A stretch of 64,000 nt of DNA from Oryzias latipes (GCF_002234675.1 NC_019860.2:9546586-9610585), one strand, 5' to 3'; numbered from the stretch's first letter, positions 47,797-62,175 are shown. Numbers and translations: made by a program. Notes: a model not told the origin generated them from the letters alone.

Positions 47797-49353
47797 AGAT
47801 GTTCAGAAATTCTGAATAATCCCTTTCTGTAAACTTACAAGATTTTATCATGAACCCCTTCAAAGCTGTAAAACTTTACATCTTCTTGGAGCAAAAACAC
47901 ATCCAAGATGCCAGAACTTGGCTGTCTGGACTCCACATGCCCAACAGCTTCAGTCTGTTGGACAACACTTCCGCAACTTCAAAATGCTTTGGAACTTCAA
48001 TTAAACTGTGATTATTTGGGGTTCATTCATGTACACTAAACAATGAGATTTTCAATGTCTATTACGTCACGCCTGTCCAAGGGCGGAGTGAGTTATTACT
48101 CGTCCCTGACGGCCCACGATGCTGCTGGAGTTGGACGGAAAGGCCATTGTGAGCCGTAACCCAACTGAAAAAAAGATAGTCTTAAGAGTATTTGTTGAGA
48201 AAGATGTAGGTAAGTCATACAGATTTTCAATGGTTTTAATCCCTGCTATCCTGTTGACTGTTCAGGGGCTGTTCATGTGATCAGTGCATGTTCCTTGTGC
48301 TGACCGTCCAGGGTTGCGTATTTTTTTTCCTGACAAGGCCTATGTAACTGAAGGTCTAAATTGTGCTTTAATTAGAATATGGCTTAGGAGCTCCGTACAA
48401 CAGCATCATCTGTACATCAACTTACAAGAGAATACCTCACAAAACACTTACCATACGCACAACAATCATAGCTTCTGCTTTCAACAAGCCTAAAGGGAAC
48501 TCTCAAACACACCGGTACTCTCCTTATGAATGCAGCCACTCCTCTCTACGACCATCCATGGGCATGATAACCCAAAAAGCCACAGCAACCGTACAGGTGC
48601 ACATGGCTTTAGCTTTAAACATCTATGGCCTTCAGTCACCAAGTTCCCATCCAAGTGTCACAGGAACACACAATTCTGTGCATTTGAATTGATCTCACTG
48701 TCAGATTCTTCTACCGGTGAAAATCTGAATAAATAGTTAGCACCATATGCTACTTATGCAGTGCTTTACTACCTTCATAGAAGGCTTGCTTTAAATTCAC
48801 AGTCCCATTCCCCAATAGACACACACATTGACACATTGCTAAATATTGGCGCCAACCTTAAACGACCAGGACAAAAACAGGATTTAATGACTTGCCCAAG
48901 GACCCTTGGACAGATGGGAAGGCATGGTGGAAATGAGCCTGTTGTTTTTGTCTTCATTTTGGTGTCACTTTCAGACTCAGTAAAAACATCGGCAATGATA
49001 GAGTCTCCTTCTTGAAGGTTGGTTTTTTTGTCTCACACCTTGGTGTACCAAGATCTCTATGGTGTTTTCTGTATGGTGATTAAAGCCAGTTTCTACCCAC
49101 ATGCCGCTGTTAGGCTGATACTAAGTAAAGAGAGAATGGAACAATGTTTTTGACTAAAAGGGACAAAAGTATTGTGAATGAAAGACCAGAGTGGTCACCT
49201 GCTGTGATTGTGATGTGAAAATGTGTCTCTCCTATATGTGTGTATGAAGACAACAAACTTAGCATTTCTACTGTTCTTGAGGTCCAACTGTGTTCTGACA
49301 AAAAAGCCCTGGAGAGCAACAAAGAGTAGAACTATGACCACCATCCCTTCTCA

Positions 49354-49425
49354 GCTGTGATCGTATAGTGGTTAGTACTCTGCGTTGTGGCCGCAGCAAC
49401 CCCGGTTCGAATCCGGGTCACAGCA
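49354..49425 (+). tRNA. tRNA-His(GUG) copy 16
   Basis: Canonical; second-block partner of copy 11, with the same rare downstream mark TTTCTTATGT near 49680. Confidence 0.97.
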
Positions 49426-50984
49426 AGATGTTCAGAAATTCTGAATAATCCCTTTCTGTAAACTTACAAGATTTTATCATGAACCCCTTCAAAGCTGTAA
49501 AACTTTACATCTTCTTGGAGCAAAAACACATCCAAGATGCCAGAACTTGGCTGTCTGGACTCCACATGCCCAACAGCTTCAGTCTGTTGGACAACACTTC
49601 CGCAACTTCAAAATGCTTTGGAACTTCAATTAAACTGTGATTATTTGGGGTTCATTCATGTACACTAAACAATGAGAATTTCTTATGTCTATTACGTCAC
49701 GCCTGTCCAAGGGCGGAGTGAGTTATTACTTGTCCCTGACGGCCTACGATGCTGCTGGAGTTGGACGGAAAGGCCATTGTGAGCCCTAACCCAACTGAAA
49801 AAAAGATAGTCTTAAGAGTATTTGTTGTGAAAGATGTAGGTGAGTCATACAGATTTTCAATGATTTTAATCCCTGCTATCATGTTGACTGTTCAGGGGCT
49901 GTTCATGTGATCAGTGCATGTTCCTTGTGCTGACCGTCCAGGGTTGCGTATTTTTTTTGCTGCAAAGGCCTATGTAACTGAAGGTCAAAATTGTGCTATA
50001 ATTAGAATATGGCTTAGGAGCTCCGTACAACAGCATCATCTGTACATCAACTTACAAGAGAATACTTCACAAAACACTTACCATACGCATAACAATCCTA
50101 GCTTCTGCTTTCAACAAGCCTAAAGGGAACTCTCAAACACACCTGTACTCTCCTTATGAATGCAGCCACTCCTCTCTACGACCATCCATGGGCATGGATA
50201 ACCCAAAAAGCCACAGTAACCGTACAGGTGCACATGGCTTTAGCTTTAAACATCTATGGCCTTTAGTCACCAAGTTCCCATCCAAGTGTCACAGCAACAC
50301 ACAATTCTGTGCATTTGAATTGATCTCACTGTCAGATTCTTCTACCGGTGAAAATCTGAATAAATAGTTAGCACCATATGCTACTTATGCAGTGCTTTAC
50401 TACCTTCATAGAAGGCTTGCTTTAAATTCACAGTCCCATTCCCCAATAGACACACACATTCACACATTGCTAAATATTGGCGCCAACCTTAAACGACCAG
50501 GACAAAAACAGGATTTAATGACTTGCCCAAGGACCCTTGGACAGATGGGAAGGCATGGTGGAAATGAGCCTGTTGTTTTTGTCTTTATTTTGGTGACACT
50601 TTCAGACTCAGTAAAGACAGCGGCAATGATAGAGTCTTCTTCTTGAAGGTTGGTTTTTTTGTCTTACACCTTGGTGTACCAAGATCTCTATGGTGTTTTC
50701 TGTATGGTGATTAAAGCCAGTTTCTACCCACATGCCGCTGTTAGGCTGATACTAAGTAAAGAGAGAATGGAACAATGTTTTTGACTAAAAGGGACAAAAG
50801 TATTGTGAATGAAAGACCAGAGTGGTCACCTGCTGTGATTGTGATGTGAAAATGTGTCTCTCCTATATGTGTGTATGAAGACAACAAACTTAGCATTTCT
50901 ACTGTTCTTGAGGTCCAACTGTGTTCTGACAAAATAGCCCTGGAGAGCAACAAAGAGTAGAACTATGACCACCATCCCTTCTCA

Positions 50985-51056
50985 GCTGTGATCGTATAGT
51001 GGTTAGTACTCTGCGTTGTGGCCGCAGCAACCCCGGTTCGAATCCGGGTCACAGCA
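50985..51056 (+). tRNA. tRNA-His(GUG) copy 17
   Basis: Canonical; partner of copy 12 with the same private flanking variants. Confidence 0.97.
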
Positions 51057-52613
51057 AGATGTTCAGAAATTCTGAATAATCCCTTTCTGTAAACTTACAA
51101 GATTTTATCATGAACGCCTTCAAAGCTGTAAAACTTTACATTTTCTTGGAGCAAAAACACATCCAAGATGCCAGAACTTGGCTGTCTGGACTCCACATGC
51201 CCAACAGCTTCAGTCTGTTGGACAACACTTCCGCAACTTCAAAATGCTTTGGAACTTCAATTAAACTGTGATTATTTGGGGTTCATTCATGTACACTAAA
51301 CAATGAGAATTTCAATGTCTATTATGTCACGCCTGTCCAAGGGCGAAGTGAGTTATTACTTGTCCCTGACGGCCTACGATGCTGCTGGAGTTGGCCGGAA
51401 AGGCCATTGTGAGCCCTAACCCAACTGAAAAAAAGATAGTCTTAAGAGTATTTGTTGTGAAAGATGTAGGTGAGTCATACAGATTTTCAATGATTTTAAT
51501 CCCTGCTATCCTGTTGACTGTTCAGGGGCTGTTCATGTGATCAGTGCATGTTCCTTGTGCTGACCGTCCAGGGTTGCGTATTTTTTTTCCTGACAAGGCC
51601 TATGTAACTGAAGGTCTAAATTGTGCTTTAATTAGAATATGGCTTAGGAGCTCCGTACAACAGCATCATCTGTACATCAACTTACAAGAGAATACCTCAC
51701 AAAACACTTACCATACGCACAACAATCATAGCTTCTGCTTTCAACAAGCCTAAAGGGAACTCTCAAACACACCGGTACTCTCCTTATGAATGCAGCCACT
51801 CCTCTCTACGACCATCCATGGGCATGATAACCCAAAAAGCCACAGCAACCGTACAGGTGCACATGGCTTTAGCTTTAAACATCTATGGCCTTCAGTCACC
51901 AAGTTCCCATCCAAGTGTCACAGGAACACACAATTCTGTGCATTTGAATTGATCTCACTGTCAGATTCTTCTACCGGTGAAAATCTGAATAAATAGTTAG
52001 CACCATATGATACTTATGCAGTGCTTTACTACCTTCATAGAAGGCTTGCTTTAAATTCACAGTCCCATTCCCCAATAGACACACACATTCACACATTGCT
52101 AAATATTGGCGCCAACCTTAAACGACCAGGACAAAAACAGGATTTAATGACTTGCCCAAGGACCCTTGGACACATGGGAAGGCATGGTGGAAATGAGCCT
52201 GTTGTTTTTGTCTTCATTTTGGTGTCACTTTCAGACTCAGTAAAGACAGCGGCAATGATAGAGTCTTCTTCTTGAAGGTTGGTTTTTTTGTCTCACACCT
52301 TGGTGTACCAAGATCTCTATGGTGTTTTCTATATGGTGATTAAAGCCAGTTTCTACCCACATGCTGCTGTTAGGCTGATACTAAATAAAGAGAGAATGGA
52401 ACAATGTTTTTGACTAAAAGGGACAAAAGTATTGTGAATGAAAGACCAGAGTGGTCACCTGCTGTGATTGTGATGTGAAAATGTGTCTCTCCTATATGTG
52501 TGTATGAAGACAACAAACTTAGCATTTCTACTGTTCTTGAGGTCCAACTGTGTTCTGACAAAAAAGCCCTGGAGAGCAACAAAGAGTAGAACTATGACCA
52601 CCATCCCTTCTCA

Positions 52614-52685
52614 GCTGTGATCGTATAGTGGTTAGTACTCTGCGTTGTGGCCGCAGCAACCCCGGTTCGAATCCGGGTCACAGCA
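52614..52685 (+). tRNA. tRNA-His(GUG) copy 18
   Basis: Canonical; partner of copy 13, same trailer variant. Confidence 0.97.
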
Positions 52686-54243
52686 AGATGTTCAAAAATT
52701 CTGAATAATCCATTTCTGTAAACTTACAAGATTTTATCATGAACCCCTTCAAAGCTGTAAAACTTTACATCTTCTTGGAGCAAAAACACATCCAAGATGC
52801 CAGAACTTGGCTGTCTGGACTCCACATGCCCAACAGCTTCAGTCTGTTGGACAACACTTCCGCAACTTCAAAATGCTTTGGAACTTCAATTAAACTGTGA
52901 TTATTTGGGGTTCATTCATGTACACTAAACAATGAGAATTTCAATGTCTATTATGTCACGCCTGTCCAAGGGCCGAGTGAGTTATTACTTGTCCCTGACG
53001 GCCTACGATGCTGCTGGAGTTGGACGGAAAGGCCATTGTGAGCCCTAACCCAACTGAAAAAAAGATAGTCTGAAGAGTATTTGTTGTGAAAGATGTAGGT
53101 GAGTCATACAGATTTTCAATGATTTTAATCCCTGCTATCCTGTTGACTGTTCAGGGGCTGTTCATGTGATCAGTGCATGTTCCTTGTGCTGACCGTCCAG
53201 GGTTGCGTATTTTTTTTCCTGACAAGGCCTATGTAACTGAAGGTCAAAATTGTGCTATAATTAGAATATGGCTTAGGAGCTCCGTACAACAGCATCATCT
53301 GTACATCAACTTACAAGAGAATACTTCACAAAACACTTACCATACGCATAACAATCATAGCTTCTGCTTTCAACAAGCCTAAAGGGAACTCTCAAACACA
53401 CCTGTACTCTCCTTATGAATGCAGCCACTCCTCTCTACGACCATCCATGGGCATGGATAACTCAAAAAGCCACAGTAACCGTACAGGTGCACATGGCTTT
53501 AGCTTTAAACATCTATGGCTTTTAGTCACCAAGTTCCCATCCAAGTGTCACAGCAACACACAATTCTGTGCATTTGAATTGATCTCACTGTCAGATTCTT
53601 CTACCGGTGAAAATCTGAATAAATAGTTAGCAGCATATGCTACTTATGCAGTGCTTTACTACCTTCCTAGGAGGCTTGCTTTAAATTCACAGTCCCATTC
53701 CCCAATAGACACACACATTCACACATTGCTAAATATTGGCGCCAACCTTAAACGACCAGGACAAAAACTGGATTTAATGTCTTGCCCAAGGACCCTTGGA
53801 CACATGGGAAGGCATGGTGGAAATGAGCCTATTATTTTTGTCTTCATTTTGGTGTCACTTTCAGACTCAGTAAAGACAGCTGTTGTGATAGAGTCTTCTT
53901 CTTGAAGGTTGGTTTTCTTGTCTCACACCTTGGTGTACATAGATCTCTATGGTGTTTTTTGTGTGGTTATTGAAGCCAATTTCTACCCACATGCCGCTGT
54001 TAGGCTGATACTAAGTAAAGAGAGAATGGAACAATGTTTTTGACTAAAAGGGACAAAAGTATTGTGAATGAAAGACCAGAGTGGTCACCTGCTGTGATTG
54101 TGATGTGAAAATGTGTCTCTCCTATATGTGTGTATGAAGACAACAAACTTAGCATTTCTACTGTTCTTGAGGTCCAACTGTGTTCTGACAAAAAAGCCCT
54201 GGAGAGCAACAAAGAGTAGAACTATGACCACCATCCCTTCTCA

Positions 54244-54315
54244 GCTGTGATCGTATAGTGGTTAGTACTCTGCGTTGTGGCCGCAGCAACCCCGGTTCGA
54301 ATCCGGGTCACAGCA
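54244..54315 (+). tRNA. tRNA-His(GUG) copy 19
   Basis: Canonical; partner of copy 14. Confidence 0.97.
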
Positions 54316-55872
54316 AGATGTTCAGAAATTCTGAATAATCCCTTTCTGTAAACTTACAAGATTTTATCATGAACCCCTTCAAAGCTGTAAAACTTTACAT
54401 CTTCTTGGAGCAAAAACACATCCAAGATGCCAGAACTTGGCTGTCTGGACTCCACATGCCCAACAGCTTCAGTCTGTTGGACAACACTTCCGCAACTTCA
54501 AAATGCTTTGGAACTTCAATTAAACTGTGATTATTTGGGGTTCATTCATGTACACTAAACAATGAGATTTTCAATGTCTATTACGTCACGCCTGTCCAAG
54601 GGCGGAGTGAGTTATTACTCGTCCCTGACGGCCCACGATGCTGCTGGAGTTGGACGGAAAGGCCATTGTGAGCCGTAACCCAACTGAAAAAAAGATAGTC
54701 TTAAGAGTATTTGTTGAGAAAGATGTAGGTAAGTCATACAGATTTTCAATGGTTTTAATCCCTGCTATCCTGTTGACTGTTCAGGGGCTGTTCATGTGAT
54801 CAGTGCATGTTCCTTGTGCTGACCGTCCAGGGTTGCGTATTTTTTTTCCTGACAAGGCCTATGTAACTGAAGGTCTAAATTGTGCTTTAATTAGAATATG
54901 GCTTAGGAGCTCCGTACAACAGCATCATCTGTACATCAACTTACAAGAGAATACCTCACAAAACACTTACCATACGCACAACAATCATAGCTTCTGCTTT
55001 CAACAAGCCTAAAGGGAACTCTCAAACACACCGGTACTCTCCTTATGAATGCAGCCACTCCTCTCTACGACCATCCATGGGCATGATAACCCAAAAAGCC
55101 ACAGCAACCGTACAGGTGCACATGGCTTTAGCTTTAAACATCTATGGCCTTCAGTCACCAAGTTCCCATCCAAGTGTCACAGGAACACACAATTCTGTGC
55201 ATTTGAATTGATCTCACTGTCAGATTCTTCTACCGGTGAAAATCTGAATAAATAGTTAGCACCATATGCTACTTATGCAGTGCTTTACTACCTTCATAGA
55301 AGGCTTGCTTTAAATTCACAGTCCCATTCCCCAATAGACACACACATTGACACATTGCTAAATATTGGCGCCAACCTTAAACGACCAGGACAAAAACAGG
55401 ATTTAATGACTTGCCCAAGGACCCTTGGACAGATGGGAAGGCATGGTGGAAATGAGCCTGTTGTTTTTGTCTTCATTTTGGTGTCACTTTCAGACTCAGT
55501 AAAAACATCGGCAATGATAGAGTCTCCTTCTTGAAGGTTGGTTTTTTTGTCTCACACCTTGGTGTACCAAGATCTCTATGGTGTTTTCTGTATGGTGATT
55601 AAAGCCAGTTTCTACCCACATGCCGCTGTTAGGCTGATACTAAGTAAAGAGAGAATGGAACAATGTTTTTGACTAAAAGGGACAAAAGTATTGTGAATGA
55701 AAGACCAGAGTGGTCACCTGCTGTGATTGTGATGTGAAAATGTGTCTCTCCTATATGTGTGTATGAAGACAACAAACTTAGCATTTCTACTGTTCTTGAG
55801 GTCCAACTGTGTTCTGACAAAAAAGCCCTGGAGAGCAACAAAGAGTAGAACTATGACCACCATCCCTTCTCA

Positions 55873-55944
55873 GCTGTGATCGTATAGTGGTTAGTACTCT
55901 GCGTTGTGGCCGCAGCAACCCCGGTTCGAATCCGGGTCACAGCA
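55873..55944 (+). tRNA. tRNA-His(GUG) copy 20
   Basis: Canonical. The second foldback element starts 364 bp downstream, at the same unit position as after copy 9. Confidence 0.97.
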
Positions 55945-56308
55945 AGATGTTCAGAAATTCTGAATAATCCCTTTCTGTAAACTTACAAGATTTTATCATG
56001 AACCCCTTCAAAGCTGTAAAACTTTACATCTTCTTGGAGCAAAAACACATCCAAGATGCCAGAACTTGGCTGTCTGGACTCCACATGCCCAACAGCTTCA
56101 GTCTGTTGGACAACACTTCCGCAACTTCAAAATGCTTTGGAACTTCAATTAAACTGTGATTATTTGGGGTTCATTCATGTACACTAAACAATGAGAATTT
56201 CAATGTCTATTACGTCACGCCTGTCCAAGGGCGGAGTGAGTTATTACTTGTCCCTGACGGCCTACGATGCTGCTGGAGTTGGACGGAAAGGCCATTGTGA
56301 GCCCTAAC

Positions 56309-59275
56309 TATCGAATTACATAAATGCCAAAAATTGAAAGGGCGTAAAGACAACTAAGCGGGCGTATTTAGAAACTGAGTGAGTGAACCTTAAAACTGTG
56401 ATGGCGCAATTCTAACCAAGCGACCCCGTATTTTACAACTGAACGGCTGAAATCCTAACTGAGCAGTAATCCTGCTCGGTCAGTTCTCTTTTGCGCCCTC
56501 ACCTGGATTTACGCTCAGTGTTAAGGGGGCGTTTTTGTCACTTGGGGGCAGGAACATTTCTGGTTGATCTGATTGGCTGAAATTTGCATGCCAAGCAGCG
56601 GGGCGGGACTTTCATTTTGGGGCTTTAATAGAAAAGGAACGGCGGCTGTAACGTGGATTAAAAGCATTAAAACTGTAACAAATGCAGTGGATTTCACATG
56701 AGAAAAACTTACACCACAAAAAAACCCGCTGCACTTTCTTACCTTAGTTTTGGGTCGTTGGTTAATGTTTTAATCCACGTTACATCCACGTTTTTTTTTT
56801 CTATGATTGCCTCTAACAGGGGGGGACAAACAAGTTTGACACAAAGAGCTGACATTTCTAACTGTGATATTTAATGAGTCACAACACACACTGACCTGCC
56901 AGACAAACACACAATTAAAGCCATGTTATGTGCCATAACCCCCTCCTCTCATTACAACAGCGCCGTTTCAGTTTTGAGTGTTTTTCTGTATTTAACGTTA
57001 ACACACATACCGGTGAAACATGCATGCTGGTGTGTGTTTGAAAAAGGCAGCGAGCGCAAAACTGAGTTGGTTGTGATCTATTTTTTCAGTCATCAATCAG
57101 CATTTCTAATCCATCAAAGTCCTCATCTTCTGCATCTGGAACAGCTGGACTACATCTCTATCAGACATACCGGCTTCCCTTTCCTCATCAGAGTCCATCT
57201 CTTTGCTATGCGGCTCCTAAGAACAGTGAAACCAGACGCGTCAGGCCAAGTTTAAGTCCTGCAGTCCCAAAGTAATTCGCCGGCGCTGCGTCCCGGTAAG
57301 GGGGGAGGATGGACAGCTTTTCACGGTCATCTGCTGATAGCAGCGCTGAGCCTCGAGTCGATCTTCCAACGCAGGCCTTTTCTTATCCGCGGAAACTCAG
57401 CAGCTGCTGCGTCTTCTTGTCTTGTCAGAGTTGGTTTTCCAGCGTCCTCACTTCCGAACCATAGATTCATTATTTTAAATTCTCTGGCAGCTGAGGTTCG
57501 ATAAGTTAGAAAGATCTTCAAGGTTCGGACTTCTTGCTTCTTCCAATAACTCTTCTGATCAACGTTCAAATATGTCAGCAAGTATCTAAATCCTTTTGTA
57601 TCAACACAGAGAGTGAACCACAAATGCATTTCTGAAGAAAAAAGATCGTTTTTTTGCCTTTTAATCAAAATTGTTCGCTTTAAGCTGTGAATGCAGACAT
57701 GCAGCAGCCGGCTGCCAAGGGACCGTCAACTAAGTGCAACCTCTGTGAAACACCACTGTGTAAAAATCAATAATCTTACAAAAAAATCATAAAACTATTA
57801 TAAAGCATATTCTTGTTACAATGCATATTTTGTAGGAAAGTCCATCTTTATTTTACCTTGTTTCATATACTTTTTCAAATTTTAATAGATATGAATCATG
57901 ACTAAAGTTATCAGTAACTTGACATGACCTTATTGTCATACTAAAATAAAGAATGTCAATAGTTCACTTTATTTATTTATAGGAATTTTTCATATTTACA
58001 AATGGATCAGATTTGGTCAAAAACCCTGAATAGCTCTGAAGGTGCCAAAAAATTTTTTTGCATAATCTTTATTTTAGTAGGAAAATAAGGTCATGATTAG
58101 TCAGTACAGGAGGTTTGGTGACAGAAGTTTTAGTATCTTCAGAGCTATTGAGTATTTATGTTATGATTCATATCTCTATTAAATTTTAAGAACTATAAGA
58201 AATAAAATAGAGGTTGACTTTCTAACAAAATTTAGTATAATAAATAATAATGTAGCATGACTATGCTGACGAGTCTTCATTACCAGTCCATATAAATATA
58301 GACATTTATTCGCTTTTTAAAAGTTCACTGATTTTTACAGAATGCTGTTTCACAGAGGTTGCACTTTGTTGACGGTCCCTTGGCAGCCGGCTCGCTGCTC
58401 TGTTTGCATTCACAGCTTGAAACGAACAATTCTGATTAAAAGGCAATAAAAACAAACTTTTTTCTTTAAAAATGCTTTTGTAGTTCACTCTCTGTGTTAA
58501 TACAAAATGAGTGACATACTTGCTGACACATTTGAACGTTGATCAGAAGAGTTATTGAAGCAGGAAGTCAGAATCTGTGAAGATCTAATTTAACCGAACC
58601 ACAGCTGCTCTATTCCCGTGTTCCTCCGCGTAGCTGATAGCTTGCAGTTTAAACTATGCCTCATAATCGTGTCTCTTTGCATTTCCAGGGTTTCCAAAAC
58701 GAAGTAGTTCTGCATTATGCTCATATCTGCTCCTTTGTACTATGGGGGGGGGGGTCTTCTTTCACGTCCTCTCCTCTCTCCGTACCGTCATCATGCTGTT
58801 CTGCTGTTCTCTCCTCGATCCTCTTTGCTGAAGTCACACAATAACACATTAGGGCCGCTCTGTAAATTTTGGAGAAAATGTAAGACTTTCACCTTATGGT
58901 TGTGAAAGTAGTGAATATAGAAAATATGATAAAAGGCAGAGAGCTGCATGCAGCTCAAGAGCCGCCTGTTAAACCCCCCCCCCCCCCCCCCGCACTGAAA
59001 AATGAAGGTCCCGCCCCTCTGCCTCGCCGATAAGCCATGCGAATTTCAGCCAATCAGATCAACCAGAAAGGTTCCTGCCCCAAAAGTGACAAAAACGCCC
59101 CCTTAACACTGAGCGTAAATCCACATGAGCGCGCAAAAAGGAATTGACCGCGCAAGATCACTTCTCAGTTAGAATTGCGCCTGCGCGGTTTTAAGGTTCA
59201 CTCACTCAGTTCCTAAATACGCCCGCTTAGTTGTCTTTACGCCCTTTCACTTATTGGCAGAAACGTAATTCCATA
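56309..59275. mobile_element. Foldback-type DNA element, copy B, 2.97 kb
   Basis: Same site and same CTAAC duplication (56304-56308 and 59276-59280) as copy A. By eye the two differ by a C run (13 against 18 C near 38081 and 58975), a G/C change near 36336/57229 and an A/T shift near 37158/58051. It was therefore duplicated as part of the array. Confidence 0.85.
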
Positions 59276-60474
59276 CTAACCCAACTGAAAAAAAGATAGT
59301 CTTAAGAGTATTTGTTGTGAAAGATGTAGGTGAGTCCTACAGATTTTCAATGATTTTAATCCCTGCTATCCTGTTGACTGTTCAGGGGCTGTTCATGTGA
59401 TCAGTGCATGTTCCTTGTGCTGACCGTCCAGGGTTGCGTATTTTTTTTGCTGCAAAGGCCTATGTAACTGAAGGTCAAAATTGTGCTATAATTAGAATAT
59501 GGCTTAGGAGCTCCGTACAACAGCATCATCTGTACATCAACTTACAAGAGAATACTTCACAAAACACTTACCATACGCATAACAATCATAGCTTCTGCTT
59601 TCAACAAGCCTAAAGGGAACTCTCAAACACACCTGTACTCTCCTTATGAATGCAGCCACTCCTCTCTACGACCATCCATGGGCATGGATAACCCAAAAAG
59701 CCACAGTAACCGTACAGGTGCACATGGCTTTAGCTTTAAACATCTATGGCCTTTAGTCACCAAGTTCCCATCCAAGTGTCACAGCAACACACAATTCTGT
59801 GCATTTGAATTGATCTCACTGTCAGATTCTTCTACCGGTGAAAATCTGAATAAATAGTTAGCAGCATATGCTACTTATGCAGTGCTTTACTACCTTCCTA
59901 GGAGGCTTGCTTTAAATTCACAGTCCCATTCCCCAATAGACACACACATTCACACATTGCTAAATATTGGCGCCAACCTTAAACGACCAGGACAAAAACT
60001 GGATTTAATGTCTTGCCCAAGGACCCTTGGACACATGGGAAGGCATGGTGGAAATGAGCCTATTATTTTTGTCTTCATTTTGGTGTCACTTTCAGACTCA
60101 GTAAAGACAGCGGCAATGATAGAGTCTTCTTCTTGAAGGTTGGTTTTCTTGTCTCACACCTTGGTGTACATAGATCTCTATGGTGTTTTCTGTGTGGTTA
60201 TTGAAGCCAATTTCTACCCACATGCCGCTGTTAGGCTGATACTAAGTAAAGAGAGAATGGAACAATGTTTTTGACTAAAAGGGGCAAAAGTATTGTGAAT
60301 GAAAGACCAGAGTGGTCACCTGCTGTGATTGTGATGTGAAAATGTGTCTCTCTTATATGTGTGTATGAAGACAACAAACTTAGCATTTCTACTGTTCTTG
60401 AGGTCCAACTGTGTTCTGACAAAAAAGCCCTGGAGAGCAACAAAGAGTAGAACTATGACCACCATCCCTTCTCA

Positions 60475-60546
60475 GCTGTGATCGTATAGTGGTTAGTACT
60501 CTGCGTTGTGGCCGCAGCAACCCCGGTTCGAATCCGGGTCACAGCA
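60475..60546 (+). tRNA. tRNA-His(GUG) copy 21
   Basis: Canonical; first copy after the second foldback element. It lacks the T39 seen in copy 10 at the matching place after the first element. Confidence 0.97.
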
Positions 60547-62103
60547 AGATGTTCAGAAATTCTGAATAATCCCTTTCTGTAAACTTACAAGATTTTATCA
60601 TGAACCCCTTCAAAGCTGTAAAACTTTACATCTTCTTGGAGCAAAAACACATCCAAGATGCCAGAACTTGGCTGTCTGGACTCCACATGCCCAACAGCTT
60701 CAGTCTGTTGGACAACACTTCCGCAACTTCAAAATGCTTTGGAACTTCAATTAAACTGTGATTATTTGGGGTTCATTCATGTACACTAAACAATGAGAAT
60801 TTCAATGTCTATTACGTCACGCCTGTCCAAGGGCGGAGTGAGTTATTACTTGTCCCTGACGGCCTACGATGCTGCTGGAGTTGGACGGAAAGGCCATTGT
60901 GAGCCCTAACCCAACTGAAAAAAAGATAGTCTTAAGAGTATTTGTTGTGAAAGATGTGGGTGAGTCATACAGATTTTCAATGATTTTAATCCCTGCTATC
61001 ATGTTGACTGTTCAGGGGCTGTTCATGTGATCAGTGCATGTTCCTTGTGCTGACCGTCCAGGGTTGCGTATTTTTTTTGCTGCAAAGGCCTATGTAACTG
61101 AAGGTCAAAATTGTGCTATAATTAGAATATGGCTTAGGAGCTCCGTACAACAGCATCATCTGTACATCAACTTACAAGAGAATACTTCACAAAACACTTA
61201 CCATACGCATAACAATCATAGCTTCTGCTTTCAACAAGCCTAAAGGGAACTCTCAAACACACCTGTACTCTCCTTATGAATGCAGCCACTCCTCTCTACG
61301 ACCATCCATGGGCATGGATAACCCAAAAGCCACAGCAACCGTACAGGTGCACATGGCTTTAGCTTTAAACATCTATGGCCTTTAGTCACCAAGTTCCCAT
61401 CCAAGTGTCACAGCAACACACAATTCTGTGCATTTGAATTGATCTCACTGTCAGATTCTTCTACCGGTGAAAATCTGAATAAATAGTTAGCAGCATATGC
61501 TACTTATGCAGTGCTTTACTACCTTCCTAGGAGGCTTGCTTTAAATTCACAGTCCCATTCCCCAATAGACACACACATTCACACATTGCTAAATATTGGC
61601 GCCAACCTTAAACGACCAGGACAAAAACAGGATTTAATGTCTTGCCCAAGGACCCTTGGACACATGGGAAGGCATGGTGGAAATGAGCCTATTATTTTTG
61701 TCTTCATTTTGGTGTCACTTTCAGACTCAGTAAAGACAGCTGTTGTGATAGAGTCTTCTTCTTGAAGGTTGGTTTTCTTGTCTCACACCTTGGTGTACAT
61801 AGATCTCTATGGTGTTTTCTGTGTGGTTATTGAAGCCAGTTTCTACCCACATGCCGCTGTTAGGCTGATACTAAGTAAAGAGAGAATGGAACAATGTTTT
61901 TGACTAAAAGGGGCAAAAGTATTGTGAATGAAAGACCAGAGTGGTCACCTGCTGTGATTGTGATGTGAAAATGTGTCTCTCCTATATGTGTGTATGAAGA
62001 CAACAAACTTAGCATTTCTACTGTTCTTGAGGTCCAACTGTGTTCTGACAAAAAAGCCCTGGAGAGCAACAAAGAGTAGAACTATGACCACCATCCCTTC
62101 TCA

Positions 62104-62175
62104 GCTGTGATCGTATAGTGGTTAGTACTCTGCGTTGTGGCTGCAGCAACCCCGGTTCGAATCCGGGTCACAGCA
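62104..62175 (+). tRNA. tRNA-His(GUG) copy 22, anticodon-stem variant
   Basis: Carries T39 like copy 10, marking the two as lineage partners. Confidence 0.96.

Larger units (their letters stand above)
40942..48048. repeat. Higher-order block 1 (partner of 49090-56196)
   Basis: Offset 8,148 bp. All private variants checked agree, including TTTCTTATGT, AAAATAGCCC, GTTGGCCGG, CATATGATAC, CTATATGGTG, AAATAAAG and CTGAAGAG. The block starts after GTACATAG/GTACCAAG differences and ends at GAGATTTTC against GAGAATTTC. Confidence 0.85.
49090..56196. repeat. Higher-order block 2 (partner of 40942-48048)
   Basis: Carries tRNA copies 16-20, matching copies 11-15. No internal difference was noticed by eye. 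The foldback element follows 112 bp after its end, where block 1 instead continues with an uninterrupted unit. Confidence 0.85.
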
